A DNA stretch of 64,000 nt. It comes from Limnoperna fortunei. Lineage: Eukaryota; Mollusca; Bivalvia; Mytilida; Modiolidae. The notes under the pieces are model-generated. The model did no database searches and was not told where the DNA came from. It worked only from the letters and a program-made list of their open reading frames with translations. This document shows positions 1-12,509 of the stretch, piece by piece. Numbering within the stretch: position 1 is the first letter of the stretch; every line of letters starts with the position of its first letter. The stretch lies in contig OX104116.1 of the NCBI GenBank assembly GCA_944474755.1, positions 8,931,547 through 8,995,546 of the forward strand. Reading direction: 5' to 3'. A program made the position numbers and the translations under genes.

Positions 1-219
1 GTTAAACTGGAAAATTAAATGTTGTGTCTGCTTTCGACGAAATGTTACACTTTTTTTACTGCCTTATAAAATTGGTGGGTTTTGTTTGTTATTTAATACA
101 ATTATGACGTTAAAATCGAGTTTTGTGCTTGATTTCCCCTTTTCCTATTTACTCATATACATAAATTTAGATGCTTTCTTAAATTACCTCAAACATTAAA
201 TTTAATCTATTCTGTAGAA

Positions 220-312
220 AAACCACAGACATCACTGACTGTTTATTTAAATGCTTCATTCAGTAACATGTCTGAAGTTACACAATTGTTTTCAAAGAAG
301 GAATTTGAAAAG
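220..312 (+). pseudogene. Decayed or mis-phased middle exon of helical gene A
   Basis: Reading from 220 gives a peptide starting KPQTSLTVYLNAS and ending QLFSKKEFEK. It aligns with the middle exon of gene B at 13166 (KEQTGLSFMV...QLITNVNDLN), sharing K-x-Q-T-x-L at the start and a QL block near the end. A good acceptor (tctgtag) ends at 217, but it would force phase 1, whereas the gene B exon is phase 0. The only GT at the exon end (gtttgc) is a poor donor and does not join in frame to the last exon at 643. Either gene A is decaying here, or the exon borders have shifted. The similarity is seen by eye; the pseudogene status is inferred. Confidence 0.4.
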
Positions 313-642
313 TTTGCTGATACAATTGTTATTTTATTTTGGTGAATATCTTAAGCAATGTACTAGTTTGTTATTATATAGGGATCTTGAAAAGCACGGG
401 GCATTCGAATACATACAAAACATCTACTTATTAGAAGTGTCAATCAAGAATGCAAGATTTAGTGCAATGCTTAAAAACCCATAAAAACTTTAAAGGAAAA
501 TATGTTAATATACTACATTGATAACACATTACCAGTTATGCACCATAAAGGTAAATTCCGTAGAAACCAACGAAATAACACATAAAAAGCTGATCCATCA
601 TGAATGAAATATCATATTCGGTTGTTGTTTTTATTGTTTTAG

Positions 643-990
643 ACAGGAGATGTTCTACGACAGCAATACACCGTTTTATTAGAAATGATATCAGTCCTTG
701 CGACAATGGAAAATGAAGAAAGCATAAATGGAGACGATGTTTTTTCAAAGAGTTTACGAGGAATTCGTGTTGAAGCAGAACAACTGTTATGTGATTTATA
801 TGTAGGGATAGACATATCAGATGGTGCAGTTCCTAGTCGGTCAATTCCCGGCCCAGTTGCATTGTGTTTGAATAGAAGTCTAACAGAAAGATATCAACGA
901 GATTACATTCTACTAAATAGAATCAAAGATATATCAAAACATTTTCAAAATCAATACATGTTATTTCTAGTCAGACCACCACATGTTTAA
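643..990 (+). CDS. Last exon of helical, cytokine-like gene A
   Basis: A T-rich tract and AG acceptor end at 642. The exon then reads in phase 0 from TGDVLRQQYTVLL to a TAA at 988-990. It is paralogous to the gene B exon at 14833: both have a helix rich in Leu/Val/Ile, then a shared AEQLLC-[DE]-[LV]-Y-x-GI block, a proline-containing loop and a final amphipathic helix (LC...S...R...L..RI..I). No catalytic motif or membrane segment is visible. The pattern is compatible with helices B, C and D of a four-helix-bundle cytokine, but function is not established. Earlier exons, including any signal peptide, must lie before the window or have been lost. Confidence 0.6.
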   Translation, partial: TGDVLRQQYTVLLEMISVLATMENEESINGDDVFSKSLRGIRVEAEQLLCDLYVGIDISDGAVPSRSIPGPVALCLNRSLTERYQRDYILLNRIKDISKHFQNQYMLFLVRPPHV

Positions 991-992
991 GA

Positions 993-1402
993 AATATTTC
1001 ATGGCAGCTGTGGTTTATCATTGTTTTTCAACGGGGTGACTATTTATGTCATATTATTTTAAAATTACGACATAAATGATCAACCCGTTGTCAAACAATG
1101 ATAAATCCGTTAATTATTTCTATTCTAAAAAGACAATTAATACATTTATGATATTTACGTCTCAATAGAAAATATCGTTTCCGCCATGAACAAGCTGATC
1201 CGTCAATGTTACACAAAATGTATTGCAACAGATAATTACTATTTATTAGTACGTCATACGCAATAGCTTACAAGTGGGAGTTACAGTTTGTAATTGGAAC
1301 AGCCCTTAAAAACTTCGTTGAGTGTTTCTCATACATAAATCATTTTTACCACAGTTGTTGTCTCAAAGCATTTGAAGCACGTCATATTAGCATTATAAAT
1401 AA
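993..1402. repeat. Palindromic MITE-like repeat, copy 1 (3' UTR of gene A)
   Basis: This diverged copy matches the repeat at 21046-21495. It begins with a foldback (ctgtggtttatcattg ... caatgataaatc) around a 'cgacataaatg' core. It continues through the shared 'tttccgccat', 'tattgcaac' and 'cgtcatatgcaatagc'-like segments and ends in 'gtctcaaagc...cgtcatatta'. It starts immediately after the stop codon of gene A, so it would form most of that gene's 3' UTR. Confidence 0.65.
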
Positions 1403-1703
1403 GACTGCTAAAATGAAAGTCTTTTAGTCACAGATGATCTCAGTTATTTAAATATGTTTTTATCTTCAAATGTCCTCAGTATTTGTATAATATTGTATAT
1501 TTTTTTATTTTTGATCTTTTTATTATATAATTTTTACTTTTATTTTATATTGTTTCGGTTTTTTTGGTGCTTTATTCATTATTTTTATTGTTTTATATAT
1601 TTATTCTTTCATTTTTGAAAGATGTTGATGATTTCCCATGAGCAATAGTTCCTAATAGTCATAATACATTGTAAATTGTCTGCAAAGGGTTATTAGGAAT
1701 ATT

Positions 1704-1709
1704 AATAAA
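1704..1709 (+). other. Candidate polyadenylation signal for gene A
   Basis: This is an AATAAA hexamer about 715 bp after the gene A stop codon, with no long open frame between. The assignment rests only on the hexamer and its position. Confidence 0.3.
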
Positions 1710-2498
1710 AGACTTTGATTAAAACATTTCATAATGTACAATGTACTCTTGTACATGGGAATCTTATAATGTTATAAAAGAAGTTCAGTCAACTCATTTA
1801 TTATTTAATTTATACCGATATATGGAAATATTTGTCAATTATTTATATGTATATTTATAAACAATCCCTTTCTCTGGTGAGGAGACGAAGTTTTGTAGCA
1901 ACCATGTTGCATGTTATATATTTCATTTGTATATGTTTAATTCCTTGTTGCTTGGAGAAACTGTATTATAAATAATAATTAATTGGTCTAATAAAGTAAT
2001 GGACAACACATACGTGTTCTTATGGATGACTTTTTATAATTAATTTTTGAAATTCGTGAAAATAATTGTCTAAACCTTTCTTTAATACTATAAGGGGGTT
2101 TGTTTGAGATATAAATGAGAATATTGAATGATACTGTTGATGAAACATGGTTGTTTCGTTATAAATTAGAACAAAAAACATGACAGGTTTATGATAAAAC
2201 CGCGGGTAAAACGACTGTGAAAATGTAATTTTTTATGTTTTGATAGTTCATTTCAAGCAAAATAAGTGCTATATCTACCATTAATAATGTTTTGAATTAT
2301 GCTAAGATACCTCCTCTTCTGTTTTTAAAAAATATAACCTGGATATTGTATGGTCGGCATATTAATTGTAACTTAGTTGAATGTAATTCAACGTCAATAG
2401 TTATGTCTTTCCCTAATACTGACTACGCTAAAATATGTAAAGAAGTCAACAAAAATATAATAAGTGTCCTAAATATTACAAGCATAGTAAAACAACAG
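1710..2498. other. AT-rich intergenic sequence
   Basis: No exon with credible borders, RNA gene or tandem repeat is visible. The short open frame near 2292-2522 runs into the MITE at 2499 and has no recognisable motif. Confidence 0.4.
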
Positions 2499-2620
2499 GA
2501 GTCGATTTCACAAAAATCGTAGGTGTAAAATCTATCGTAAGTGTTCGAATATCAAAGGGAAATCCAGGGACGTCAGAACTTACGATATATTTTACACTTA
2601 CGAATTTTTGTGAAATTCCT
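2499..2620. mobile_element. ~122 bp MITE with ~50 bp terminal inverted repeats, copy 1
   Basis: The element opens 'gagtcgatttcacaaaaatcg' and closes with the complementary 'cgaatttttgtgaaattcct'. The arms are complementary over most of the element (taggtgtaaaatctatcgtaagtg against cacttacgatatattttacac), leaving only a short centre. It is the same family as 17737-17861, whose empty site is known. No convincing target duplication survives here. Confidence 0.75.
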
Positions 2621-5116
2621 GGTTTTATAGATAGTACCTGATTTTTTTAAATTCTGGGGGACGGGGAAGATGTTGTCCAAAGGAAAGTGTCTAATTCAAA
2701 GAATGGCTATTCATCTTTCTTGCTGTTAATACGTTATTGTGCAATTGTGCAGAAAATATAACTTGATTTATGAGTTTTATTAATACAATGCTCCAGTTCT
2801 TATTTTTAAATACATCAAATTTGATCTGTTGTTGCACTCCAGCCAGAATTTTCGACTAATTTTTAATTTTGGCGTTACAATATATATTGATCTGATGTTT
2901 GTTAAAGATAATAACGTATTCCATGCGTTGTACGTCAAATTTAATAGTTACACATACGATATAACAAGAATTAGACAAATATCTAAAAATATCTGTTAAG
3001 GTAAAACGGTTACCATAAAACCTATTTAACATTAGCAATCTTCAATCATTACAAACAAACAGAATTTATACCAAGCTACAATAACATCTTTGATTTTTTT
3101 ATCACGCGGAGCTACAAAGAGGTCCCATTACATGTAATGGAGAAGTCCTGGAGTAATTCACATCCTGCGTTTTATGTATATTATCTGCTATTTACCTGTT
3201 TCCTGGTTTGCGTCATACTTTTCTATGTCTTCGCCGTTTAATTGACATTTCTAAAACATCAAATTCATGCGTTTTAACACCTTATTCGTAATCATGGCAT
3301 TGTGGGCAAAATTTTAATTCCAGAGTTGCAATTATTCTGAACGATTTTCTGGGCCATTGTTTGTTATATTCATTGCACTCTCTAGAATACTATTTTTGCG
3401 GTACAATTCCCAAATTATACATTCGTTAATTTCAATTTTGTGAAGAATGCGATGATTACGAAAAACGTGTGGTAAATTTATTAAATAGGAATAGTAAAAT
3501 TTTGTTTATGATCGTCGGAGAAAAAAAACCTTGTTTAATATAACAAGATAGCAATTTAAAGTTGAAAATATGTTTAAATTACAATGGTGTTTTTGCGTCA
3601 TAAATAGTAATTGGACCTCTTTGTAGCTCCTCCGATATTTTAAAAAATTAAAGAGCAACATTATTGTGGCTAATTGATACTAACATACAAGTATAACAAG
3701 GCAAAGATAAACAAAACAGCTGCATGTCAAAACTTCAAATCATTTCCTTTTCGTGGATTTAGCAGAACACAATTAAAAACAAAAAAAACCACCTAAAGTA
3801 TGTTTACTTTATAAAAAAATAATTATCTTGAAGCCCTGGAAGACAAAAAATCAAAACGATCTCCGCAGTACATTAAATAAACAACGCTACCATACAGGAC
3901 AACCTTTACTGTAATGAATTTGGCTATGCGTTTCGTCTAACCATGAACATCAAAACACAGGAAAATATCATTCTTAAACAGCTTTTTACACTCGAGATTT
4001 GTTTTACTTATACAAACATAAATGATAGTCAGTTAACTTCAGGTAAAAATTATAACTTTATGTCACTTATGTGCTATTTTTGTCATTGAAAGTAATCAAC
4101 AGTTATGAAAAACAACGTATAAATCATGTCAAACAGTATGCATTAAATATTTAACATAATAGAATAATATATAAACCAGTATTAACATTAAGCAATGCAG
4201 TCATATTTTTAATTATTCTAATATTAGTATTTCGATTTAAAGAAAAGAAATTTATGAAAAAAATAGAATTATAATTTCTCATAATGAATGAAATCGGCAC
4301 ACGTACGTTTACATTTATATACTAAAAACCAGTTTATAAAGCATGTTGTAAATATTAATCTACCGTATAACTTTTTTCACTTTAGGGTATTTACCTAAAT
4401 ATAAATATATTATGAGTTTTCAACAGTTTACACACTTACATTAAAATCTTCAATTTGACTGTCGGCAAGCATTCAAGCATGCTTCCTTTCGCGGTAAAAC
4501 CTTTATTTCAAATGTGGAGGTAATCCCAAAAATTAAAACAAATGACATAACAAATATTGTATTTTATACCTAATACTTTGTAAAGAAAATTGACATAGAT
4601 TTAATAGATTACATTTATGAAATTATGCCAACCAGGAAGAGAAACTTAACATATATGGTCATAATAAGGGAATTAGTAGATACCAAGATATCATAAGAAA
4701 ATTATCAAACTTAACTAAACTCAGGATGAAAACAATTTAGCTGACAATAAATCGAATCGGGAAATTTTGATAGACTAAATGGCAAACCAATTGACTGACA
4801 CTGTAAGGGTACGGTATTTAGGGGTGGTAAATTTAGTCTTTTTAGTGGTTAAACTGTGCCATGTCGTTTTTGTTCTAACGTTCGCTAACATACCAAAAAA
4901 TGAAAAGACAAGATAAACAATTTTTAATAATTTGTAGCAAAAGAGATCAACTTAAATATTAGAATACAACCAACCGCTTTCATAAAAAATACTATTATGT
5001 TAGAAAAAATATTAAAATTATCAACTTATACTTGTATGTAAAATTTTTTCAGTCCAACCTGCTTTCAAAGTGTACGTATTTTCTAGGGCATATGCATCGT
5101 ATCTGTATTTGTTTGA
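2621..5116. other. Intergenic AT-rich sequence, nothing recognised
   Basis: Both strands carry frequent stops. I see no gene, RNA or repeat array that I can support. Confidence 0.4.
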
Positions 5117-5243
5117 CCAGTTTTCCTACCGCAGGTCGGGGTTCTCTCCGGGTACTCCGGCTTCCTCCGCAATAAAAACTGGACGCCACGATATAGCCGA
5201 AAAATTGCTGAAAGTGGCGTTAAAACACCATTCAAACAAACAA
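5117..5243 (+). mobile_element. tRNA-derived SINE, 3' half only
   Basis: The sequence matches the 3' half of the full SINEs at 11042 and 43083: 'ccagttttcctaccgcaggtcgggg', 'ctccgggtactccggcttcctcc', 'aataaaaactggacgcca', 'atagc-gaaaaattgctgaaagtggcgttaaa', then a (CAAA)n-like tail. The tRNA-like head is missing, as in a 5'-truncated insertion. Confidence 0.8.
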
Positions 5244-5249
5244 TATATT

Positions 5250-8200
5250 TATTTATTTATGCTTACTGGTTATCTCAAACTGTTTAAACAGGTATAAATA
5301 AAATTTATATTGAAGTCTTCACTTAGAAAGTACTACAGTCAACGTAAATTAGTTGATCGGTAAGAAGTTCCGTTTCACAAATGACAAATATTTAGTTTGC
5401 ACTTTTATAATAAAATTTCGTCTTTTTATTTCAAGCGGAGCAGGAATATGCTCAGCTATATGAAGCACCTACGTTCATTCCAAAATTATTTATGTATTTT
5501 GGTTGCTTATAAGTCTGTAATTATTTAAGAAGGATTATTTTGTATTAATATTTCCTTGTTTTACACTTTGTTACGTCTTGTCATCTTAAGCTTTCTTTAT
5601 TATAACTATATCTGTTAAGATTCTCTTCCTGATTGACACGCATTTTATTGAATGTATGATAATTTTTTGATAATTTCTTGGGCAATTCTTAAAAGTGTTG
5701 GGAATACAATCAGCCATTGTAAGATATTTGTTTGTCGTTACTGGAAAAAGGTTAGTAGTGGTTCTTTTGTATTAATAAGACGGATTTCTTACTTTAATTG
5801 TATATATAAAAATTTTTTATCTCTCTATGAGGCAAGATTTCAGTTTTTATTCAATGGTACATACATTCAATTAAAATTCATAAGCTTTTCTAATATCGGT
5901 GAATACCCTAAAGAGATAAAAGTAATACGGTTGATTAACATTTTTCAATAAACTTTAGAAATTGATTTAAAAGATATAATGTGTAATGGTTTCATTGATT
6001 AGATAAAGTACATGGTTGTACATGTATTTTTTTTCTTTTAATCAGTACAACATTATTTATTTCAAATCAATGTATGCATTCCAGCTTTGGGTTATGTAAG
6101 ACTTAATATACTATTACTACACGCTTAAATGAAATATTGCTTTAAAGCAAGATTTTATATTGCAATCTGTTGTGTTAATTTTTTTTTAATATTTTGCGAT
6201 ATAATTATTATATAACTATGTTCTTCATATTGCGTTGAGGAAATGATAGCATAGTTAGACAAAAACCTAAAAAACTAATTCAAATATTACATATTGTGTA
6301 GATCTAAATATCCTAAATGCTTCTATAGAAAGAAAAAAAATAATTTAGACTACAGGAAGACTAAATATAATAATACAAGTAACGGAAGTACATAAGTTTG
6401 TATTCAGTCCAAGTACATATTACATAAAGAATAATAAGATGTGGTTCCAGCTAACATATTTATATTTTGAAACATTTCTTACAAAGAAGGAAAATATTTT
6501 TCCAGTTATGATTGACGAGTAGAATTGCACGCACTGATACAGCCTACTGCGTCTGTAGAATAGCACGTAATGCTGCATACATCTGCGATTGACATTTTGT
6601 TTATACATTAGGTGTTTACTGCCGATATCTGTTACACCCAGCTACATGAAATTTATCTGATAAGTGTATGAGATGCTGAATTGGTAGATTTTCACCGAGT
6701 CTTTTAAGCCAAACATCAACTGCGAACATGGCGTTTTAGGCATACATTACGTTTGTTCTCAAATTTTGTTGCAACTTTTAACATAAGTAACTGCATGGCT
6801 TTACTACACATCTGTAAACAATTGATTATAAAAATGTATTAGGTAATAATGTGGTTAAATATCTCATAACATCCGTAACAAAAACCTACAATTCTCATTA
6901 GTTCCTCGTAATTTCATCTTATGATAAACTTCCAAAAGGGAGCAGGAATTAGCATACGTTAACTAGACAACAGTTTTTTTTCTCCAAACTTTGTTGATAA
7001 AAAATATTAAAAATGTCATTTCGAGCCAATGCAAGTATGATGGGACTTTTCTCTGCTATAAAAGGGCATCAATCAGAAGAGACAGTTTAATTTCAACAAT
7101 AAAGTCAATAGGTCCAGTCATGAAATATATAATTATTACATGTAAGTTTTAAAACATTTCTTATTATATCAAACACTCCTAAGATTTGACGACATCATGA
7201 GATAGAGACAACGAAATTGTTGCTATATAGTTTCTTGTAGTTTGTCTTAATCTTTGGTATGTTGATATGTTCTATTGTTTATTAGGATTAGTGTACTGCT
7301 GACAATAAATATCCAACACTTTGATTCTACAAATAAGAGTTTCCATACAGGTTTATAAGATTCTAAACGAAAATACATACAATATTTGATACAATTTTGC
7401 AACTGACTCAAAACATAGTATATTAATTTATTTGAAATTAAAACAGCCCGATAATTTAATGTTATTTTAAAAAATCTTGTGTTCTTAATTATTTTGACAA
7501 ACAAATAAAAAGGTCTATTACAAGGAAACGTTAATTACATAATATATATATATTCCTGTTTATCCGGTATGAAAAGTTTATGGTGTCAAATAAATGACGT
7601 TTCGCTTCGGTACTTTGATTTCGCAATATGTACACGAAATTCCTCTTAATAGTACCAATTCAGTTTACGTCTTCCTCATTTACAACCAGTTACAATAAGA
7701 AATTATTGATTATCTATAAAATTTAATAATTTAATAATTTTTTTCAGGCATCTGTGTACTTGAAAATATTTTATTATTGAGCGGAAATGCTAATTGTGAT
7801 CAAAAACTGTTCTAGTTATTAAACGACCATTTTATTTAGGCTGTCATAGTTTGGTAAGCCTAAGTGAATATTTACTCCTTATTAATTCGTGTTTTTTCTT
7901 TGCTCTCGTTGTCGGATATTTAGCATTTTCTTGTTCATGCCAAGAAAATTAGAAGCGCGGAGTGATTTACTTTATTTTCGTCCAATCGCTTAAATGAAAA
8001 TGACGTCACGGACCATTCTTGCTCAAGACCTTTACCTTTCGTTTATAATCGAAGTAAATCATTTGACTAATCAATGTGTCAAAAAAAACTTTCCGGCAGG
8101 TTGCAGGGAATATGAAGACAAAAAGATTTTTCGATTTAAAGAAGAGTTAAAATTACATGTATATTTAACAGTAATTCCTAAATGAGAATATGGTTTTACA

Positions 8201-8427
8201 TTTTTGATTTTAACACTGAGGTTTTTTCTTAATTAATATCTAGTATTCACGAAGAACAGAACTAATTTTGAATATCAAGCAATTTTTGTTGCTTTCTGAG
8301 TACTATAGTATTCGACAAAAGTATGTTATCATTATCATCATTATATAAGAGGGAGTTAACAGTAATATCCCGGATAATGATAGGATCTGTCTTAAAATAA
8401 GATCTGATGTATAGATTAAACAGGATA
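5250..8427. other. Intergenic AT-rich sequence, nothing recognised
   Basis: Only short random open frames occur. I find no exon supported by splice borders plus a recognisable peptide. Confidence 0.35.
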
Positions 8428-8534
8428 AGGATTAATATATCTCTTAGTTGTCTAAGGATTAATATATCTCTTAGTTGTCTAATGATTAATATATCTCTAG
8501 TTGTCTAAGGATTAATATATCTCTTAGTTTTCTA
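8428..8534 (+). repeat. 27 bp tandem repeat, about four copies
   Basis: The unit 'aggattaatatatctcttagttgtcta' is repeated four times with small changes: one unit lacks a T and the last has 'ttttcta'. Confidence 0.9.
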
Positions 8535-10020
8535 CACCTTTGGACAAAAAACGTTTGCTAAGACTGTCTTTAAACTTTAGCATATAACAAAATAATGTTT
8601 AATATATGACTATGTATTTACAGGCCGTTAGTATTGGGATAACTATCGAGTACATGAATAGTTTTAATATAGTTTATTATACATTTTGTTCATCAAATAT
8701 TTACTATACAAAATTATATAATTTTTATTTCAAAAAAGTATTCAACATTGAATTCACAATATTGTATATTAGTATCATAGTTAATGTATTAGTTGTTTCT
8801 TCTATTGCCCTAATAATTACGTTTTTATTGTGAATCATTAACATAAAAATAATAGTTGTTATAAATGAACAAATCTATATTTTTTAATGTTGTCTGTAAT
8901 ATATAGTTGTTTGAAAGTACAAAAAGAAGTAATTTTTGCTTTAAAATGCTATCAATTATTTAATTTCAAAAATGTGATCTGAAACAATTTTTGATTTCAC
9001 GATAAAATTGAAAAACCTCTGAACCGATATATAAGGAATTGTTTTTTCACCAAACAGTTTAAAAATTAACGATATTTTCCTATATAACTAAAAATAACAA
9101 TTACAGATTCATATTCTGTCGTGTCATCACGAATATGTTGATTATTTTGATAAAGAAATAAAAAAACCGGAAATATTGAAATTTTTTCATAAGAACATAA
9201 TTACAACGCTGCAGCATACAGAAAACGTACAGAAACATTAAAAAAACAACAAACAAATTAGTATCAGAAGAACCACTAAGACCAAATGAGTTGTATCAGC
9301 TGTTGATATTCTGTCGTGTTCTGTCTCGATCCATGTTCTGCTACATATGTTCAAAATCGGTGCGTGGTCTCCAACGTCAGAAAAAAAACCTGTAAGTAAA
9401 GTAAGAATATCCGTCACTATTTGGTGACAAATTTCTCATAACGATCAACCAGTTTATGATGGCGACCATGAAAATTAACGTCCTGACTACTTCAACTTGA
9501 CCCTTGCTTTACCATTTTTGCATTGAGCAGTAATCCTTTGACAAAAATCTACTGTTAAATGATTGACAAACTAGCTAACGTTAACATTTTTAGATATGAA
9601 CTTTTGTTGGTAAAAGAACGAGAACATTAACCTTGTATTTAAATAACTTCTGATAAAAAAGCTAGCTTCCACAAAAAACTGGTAATTACAGGTACTTCTT
9701 TTGTTTGTGCTTCTAGTAGAAAATATAGTTTGCTGTCTTTGATGACATTTATTTGCAACCATTGAATCGACTCTTCTGCTGGCGGACGGTGTCCCCGAGG
9801 ATATCACCGGCCAAGTAGTCACACTGACAAGAATGTCATTGACTCGTTTTATGATATAGTGATGTCTAAATTTACTGCCCTCAAATTTCGAATATGTATA
9901 AAATTATATTCGCGAGGTGTACATGGCGTTAGTGGAATTTGACATAATATTTTAGAATTTTATTAATATAAGTTCTACAATATCTTAATGATTTGTATTT
10001 TATACATGTCACGTGGGGCT
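8535..10020. other. Intergenic AT-rich sequence
   Basis: No supported gene. The ribozyme-like motif lies at the right edge, inside what is probably the end of a repeat. Confidence 0.35.
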
Positions 10021-10023
10021 TTG

Positions 10024-10069
10024 AGCGCCTCTGATGAGTCTTGGTTAGACGAGACGCGTGTCTGGCGTA
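10024..10069 (+). ncRNA. Hammerhead-ribozyme-like motif, probably inactive
   Basis: The catalytic box CTGATGA is at 10031-10037. It is followed by stem II GTCT (10038-10041)/AGAC (10047-10050) with a 5 nt loop, then GAGA at 10051-10054 where active ribozymes have GAAA. A very short, self-complementary stem III (CGCG) follows, then the cleavage triplet GTC at 10060-10062. Stem I pairs CGCC (10026-10029) with GGCG (10064-10067). All helices and both core boxes are in hammerhead order. The single A-to-G change in the conserved GAAA should abolish or strongly reduce cleavage. The minimal stem III is typical of animal repeat-borne hammerheads that act as dimers. Confidence 0.7.
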
Positions 10070-11026
10070 GTAAATTTCAAGCCATATATTTTTTATGATA
10101 TTTTATTTATTAAATGGGCAAACTTTCTGTACATATCAACGTATCTATAAGTTCCTATGCACCATGTTTAAGTTCCCGAAAGTGTTTGTGCTGCCAACAT
10201 TTCAAGTATACATTGTCTTTATTATACAACTTTTAAACCATTAGAAAATGATAATAAATACAAGATACAGAAGTAAACCCCAGTAAATAACAATTAACAC
10301 TTATATACACTTCATTATATCTCAAACATATAGACCACATTTGGTAATGCTCAAATAATGCTACATGTTTTTAATTTACATTATTCTGCTTATAGACAAA
10401 AATAATATCAGCAATACAATACTATGTTAAGATGGTAGTTTTTTTTTTATGTTAATTTTATCAATCAATTACCTTTCGTTTGAGACACAACGTAAATCGT
10501 AATTTAAGTGGATTTTAAAAACATTTTTCTTTTATTATCATCTGACATTTGAAAGCAAAAATAATAGAGTGGATGTCGGTTTTTTAACAAAAACACACAC
10601 CTTTATTAAATTAATATCAAATTTCCAAACATCGCTGTAAAATAACTAATTTCTGTTTTGACTCGGAATATCTAGGACTTAGTCTATTTGCTAATGTTTT
10701 CATATACACAAGTAAATATTTTTGACAAAGTAAAATATCAATACAGAGCATATAAATTTATAGAAATTTCAGTAAATTTACAAATGTTGCTTATGATTGG
10801 TTAATGTTTCCAATTTTTAAATTTCCGAAATATCATTGACTGTAAGCGTATTACTGTAATAAAACTGATAGAATTATTGAACATTGCCAATGAAAGAAAA
10901 AACAACACTTTTGGGGAAACGATAATCTGTTCTATAGACCAATGTAGCATTACTGCTAAGTAGACAATATAGCAATTTTTTAAAGAAGAAAAATTAAACA
11001 AAATGTAATCAAAGATTGCAAAATTT
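10070..11026. other. Intergenic AT-rich sequence
   Basis: No gene or structured repeat is recognised between the ribozyme motif and the SINE target duplication. Confidence 0.35.
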
Positions 11027-11041
11027 ACTACGCCGGAAATG

Positions 11042-11310
11042 GGGGCCTCGGTGGCCGAGTGGTCAAGGTAGTTCGTCTACTATTGATCACGTGGTCTGTC
11101 AACACTGAGATTGCGGGTTCGATTCTCACTGCAGGCAGGGTGTACTCGACTCCAATCTTAATTGACAAGGATTGCCAGTTTTCCTACCGCAGGTCGGGGG
11201 TTTTCTCCGGGTACTCCGGCTTCCTCCCCCAATAAAAACTGGACGCCATGATATAGCTGAAGAATTGCTGAAAGTGGCGTTAAACACCATCAAACAAACA
11301 AACAAAACAA
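11042..11310 (+). mobile_element. Full-length tRNA-derived SINE with 15 bp target duplication
   Basis: The head carries a pol III A box (tggccgagtggtcaagg, Ser/Leu tRNA-like) and B box (ggttcgattct). The body is shared with the copies at 43083 and 33619, and the tail is (CAAA)n. The flanks are exact direct repeats ACTACGCCGGAAATG at 11027-11041 and 11311-11325, so this is a young, target-primed insertion. Confidence 0.95.
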
Positions 11311-11325
11311 ACTACGCCGGAAATG

Positions 11326-12318
11326 TGTTTTGTCTTATAAAGACTCAGCCGTAGCACTAAAATCTAAACAATATTTAAATCCAAATAAATATGATTTTGT
11401 AGAGCTAATAAAAGAGTCAATGTCACTAATACTTATTGTTTTCCTAACTTAAATGTGGTTTTACATTTATCACAAAAAGCATCCAGGGTTGGTTACAATG
11501 TTTCAATCATTTTACTATTAAGGGGACCTAACAGATATCAACTATTTCTGGTTTGAGTTGATTGTTTCGATTCATGTTTATAATACAAATTTTACAAAAA
11601 ATTGCCAAAGTTTTAATGTCTTCACTCTCTTGATGTAAAACACAAATTATGGCGTTTTGGTTCTTGAATATTGATTTATTTTTATTGTTTTTGTATTCTT
11701 TCTTGATATTTGGCTTTTTTATAAAGATTCGTAGAACAATAACAAAACTAAATTAAACTAAAACTTAACTGACGAGTATGGATATAGACTAAATTGAGTA
11801 CAAATTCGGATTCTACTATAAATGCAAACGCTTGAAATGACCTTTTACTAAATAGGACTTCTACTTAACTGAATGCAAATTATGATATATATTATACACA
11901 AATGAAGATTTAATATGAAAATACGAACAAATTTAAAAGATAAGTACATATCTAACTGATCGTAATTGACATACTTCACACCCAATTCTATACGTCTATT
12001 AAAGCTGAAATTCGTCAGTATTAGCGCACATACCAATAAAAATATTTTTACTCATGATGACCCTTCAATCAATTAATTACCTATGCGTTATTTTAACTTG
12101 ATAATCTGTAAAGGGTAGTTGCTAACCTACTCTTGGTTAAGTTTATGTGATTAGAAGTAGTACATAACGTTCAAAGCAGTATATTAAAAACACTAAAAAA
12201 CAAAGGAGAAATTATATAGACAACACAAAACCGGGAATCAGTTTGGGGCTTTGGGAACGTAACCAGTTATTGCTACGCTAAAATAACACGTCTTATTGTC
12301 CTCTTTCTTTTCCTTTAG
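11326..12318. other. Sequence upstream of helical gene B
   Basis: The 5' exon(s) of gene B, with the start codon and any signal peptide, should lie here or further upstream. They must end in phase 1, because the 12319 exon begins with two bases of a codon. I could not identify one with confidence. Confidence 0.35.
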
Positions 12319-12509
12319 ATATTGTGTTCCAACACTTTGTATTGGCACATTCAGAAAGACATGTCTGTGGAGGACATAGTCATCGGCTCGTTTCACAAAA
12401 TGCAGCACCAGACGCTGTAAACGCAGATTATTTAAATAACACTTTAGCGGAATGTTATGACAAAGCTGTAATGATTACAAGACATGCATTAAGACTATTA
12501 CATCAATAT
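12319..12509 (+). CDS. Gene B exon (helix A region)
   Basis: The acceptor tcctttag and donor TAT|gtaagt bound an open frame in phase 2 at the start and phase 0 at the end. The peptide runs from IVFQHFVLAHSERHVCGG to RLLHQY and includes one strong amphipathic helix. Confidence 0.6.

Noticed and set aside
11042..11115. tRNA gene (A and B boxes present)
   Set aside because: It is the head of a SINE with a target duplication. The cloverleaf is not complete and the same head recurs with a shared body at 33619 and 43083.
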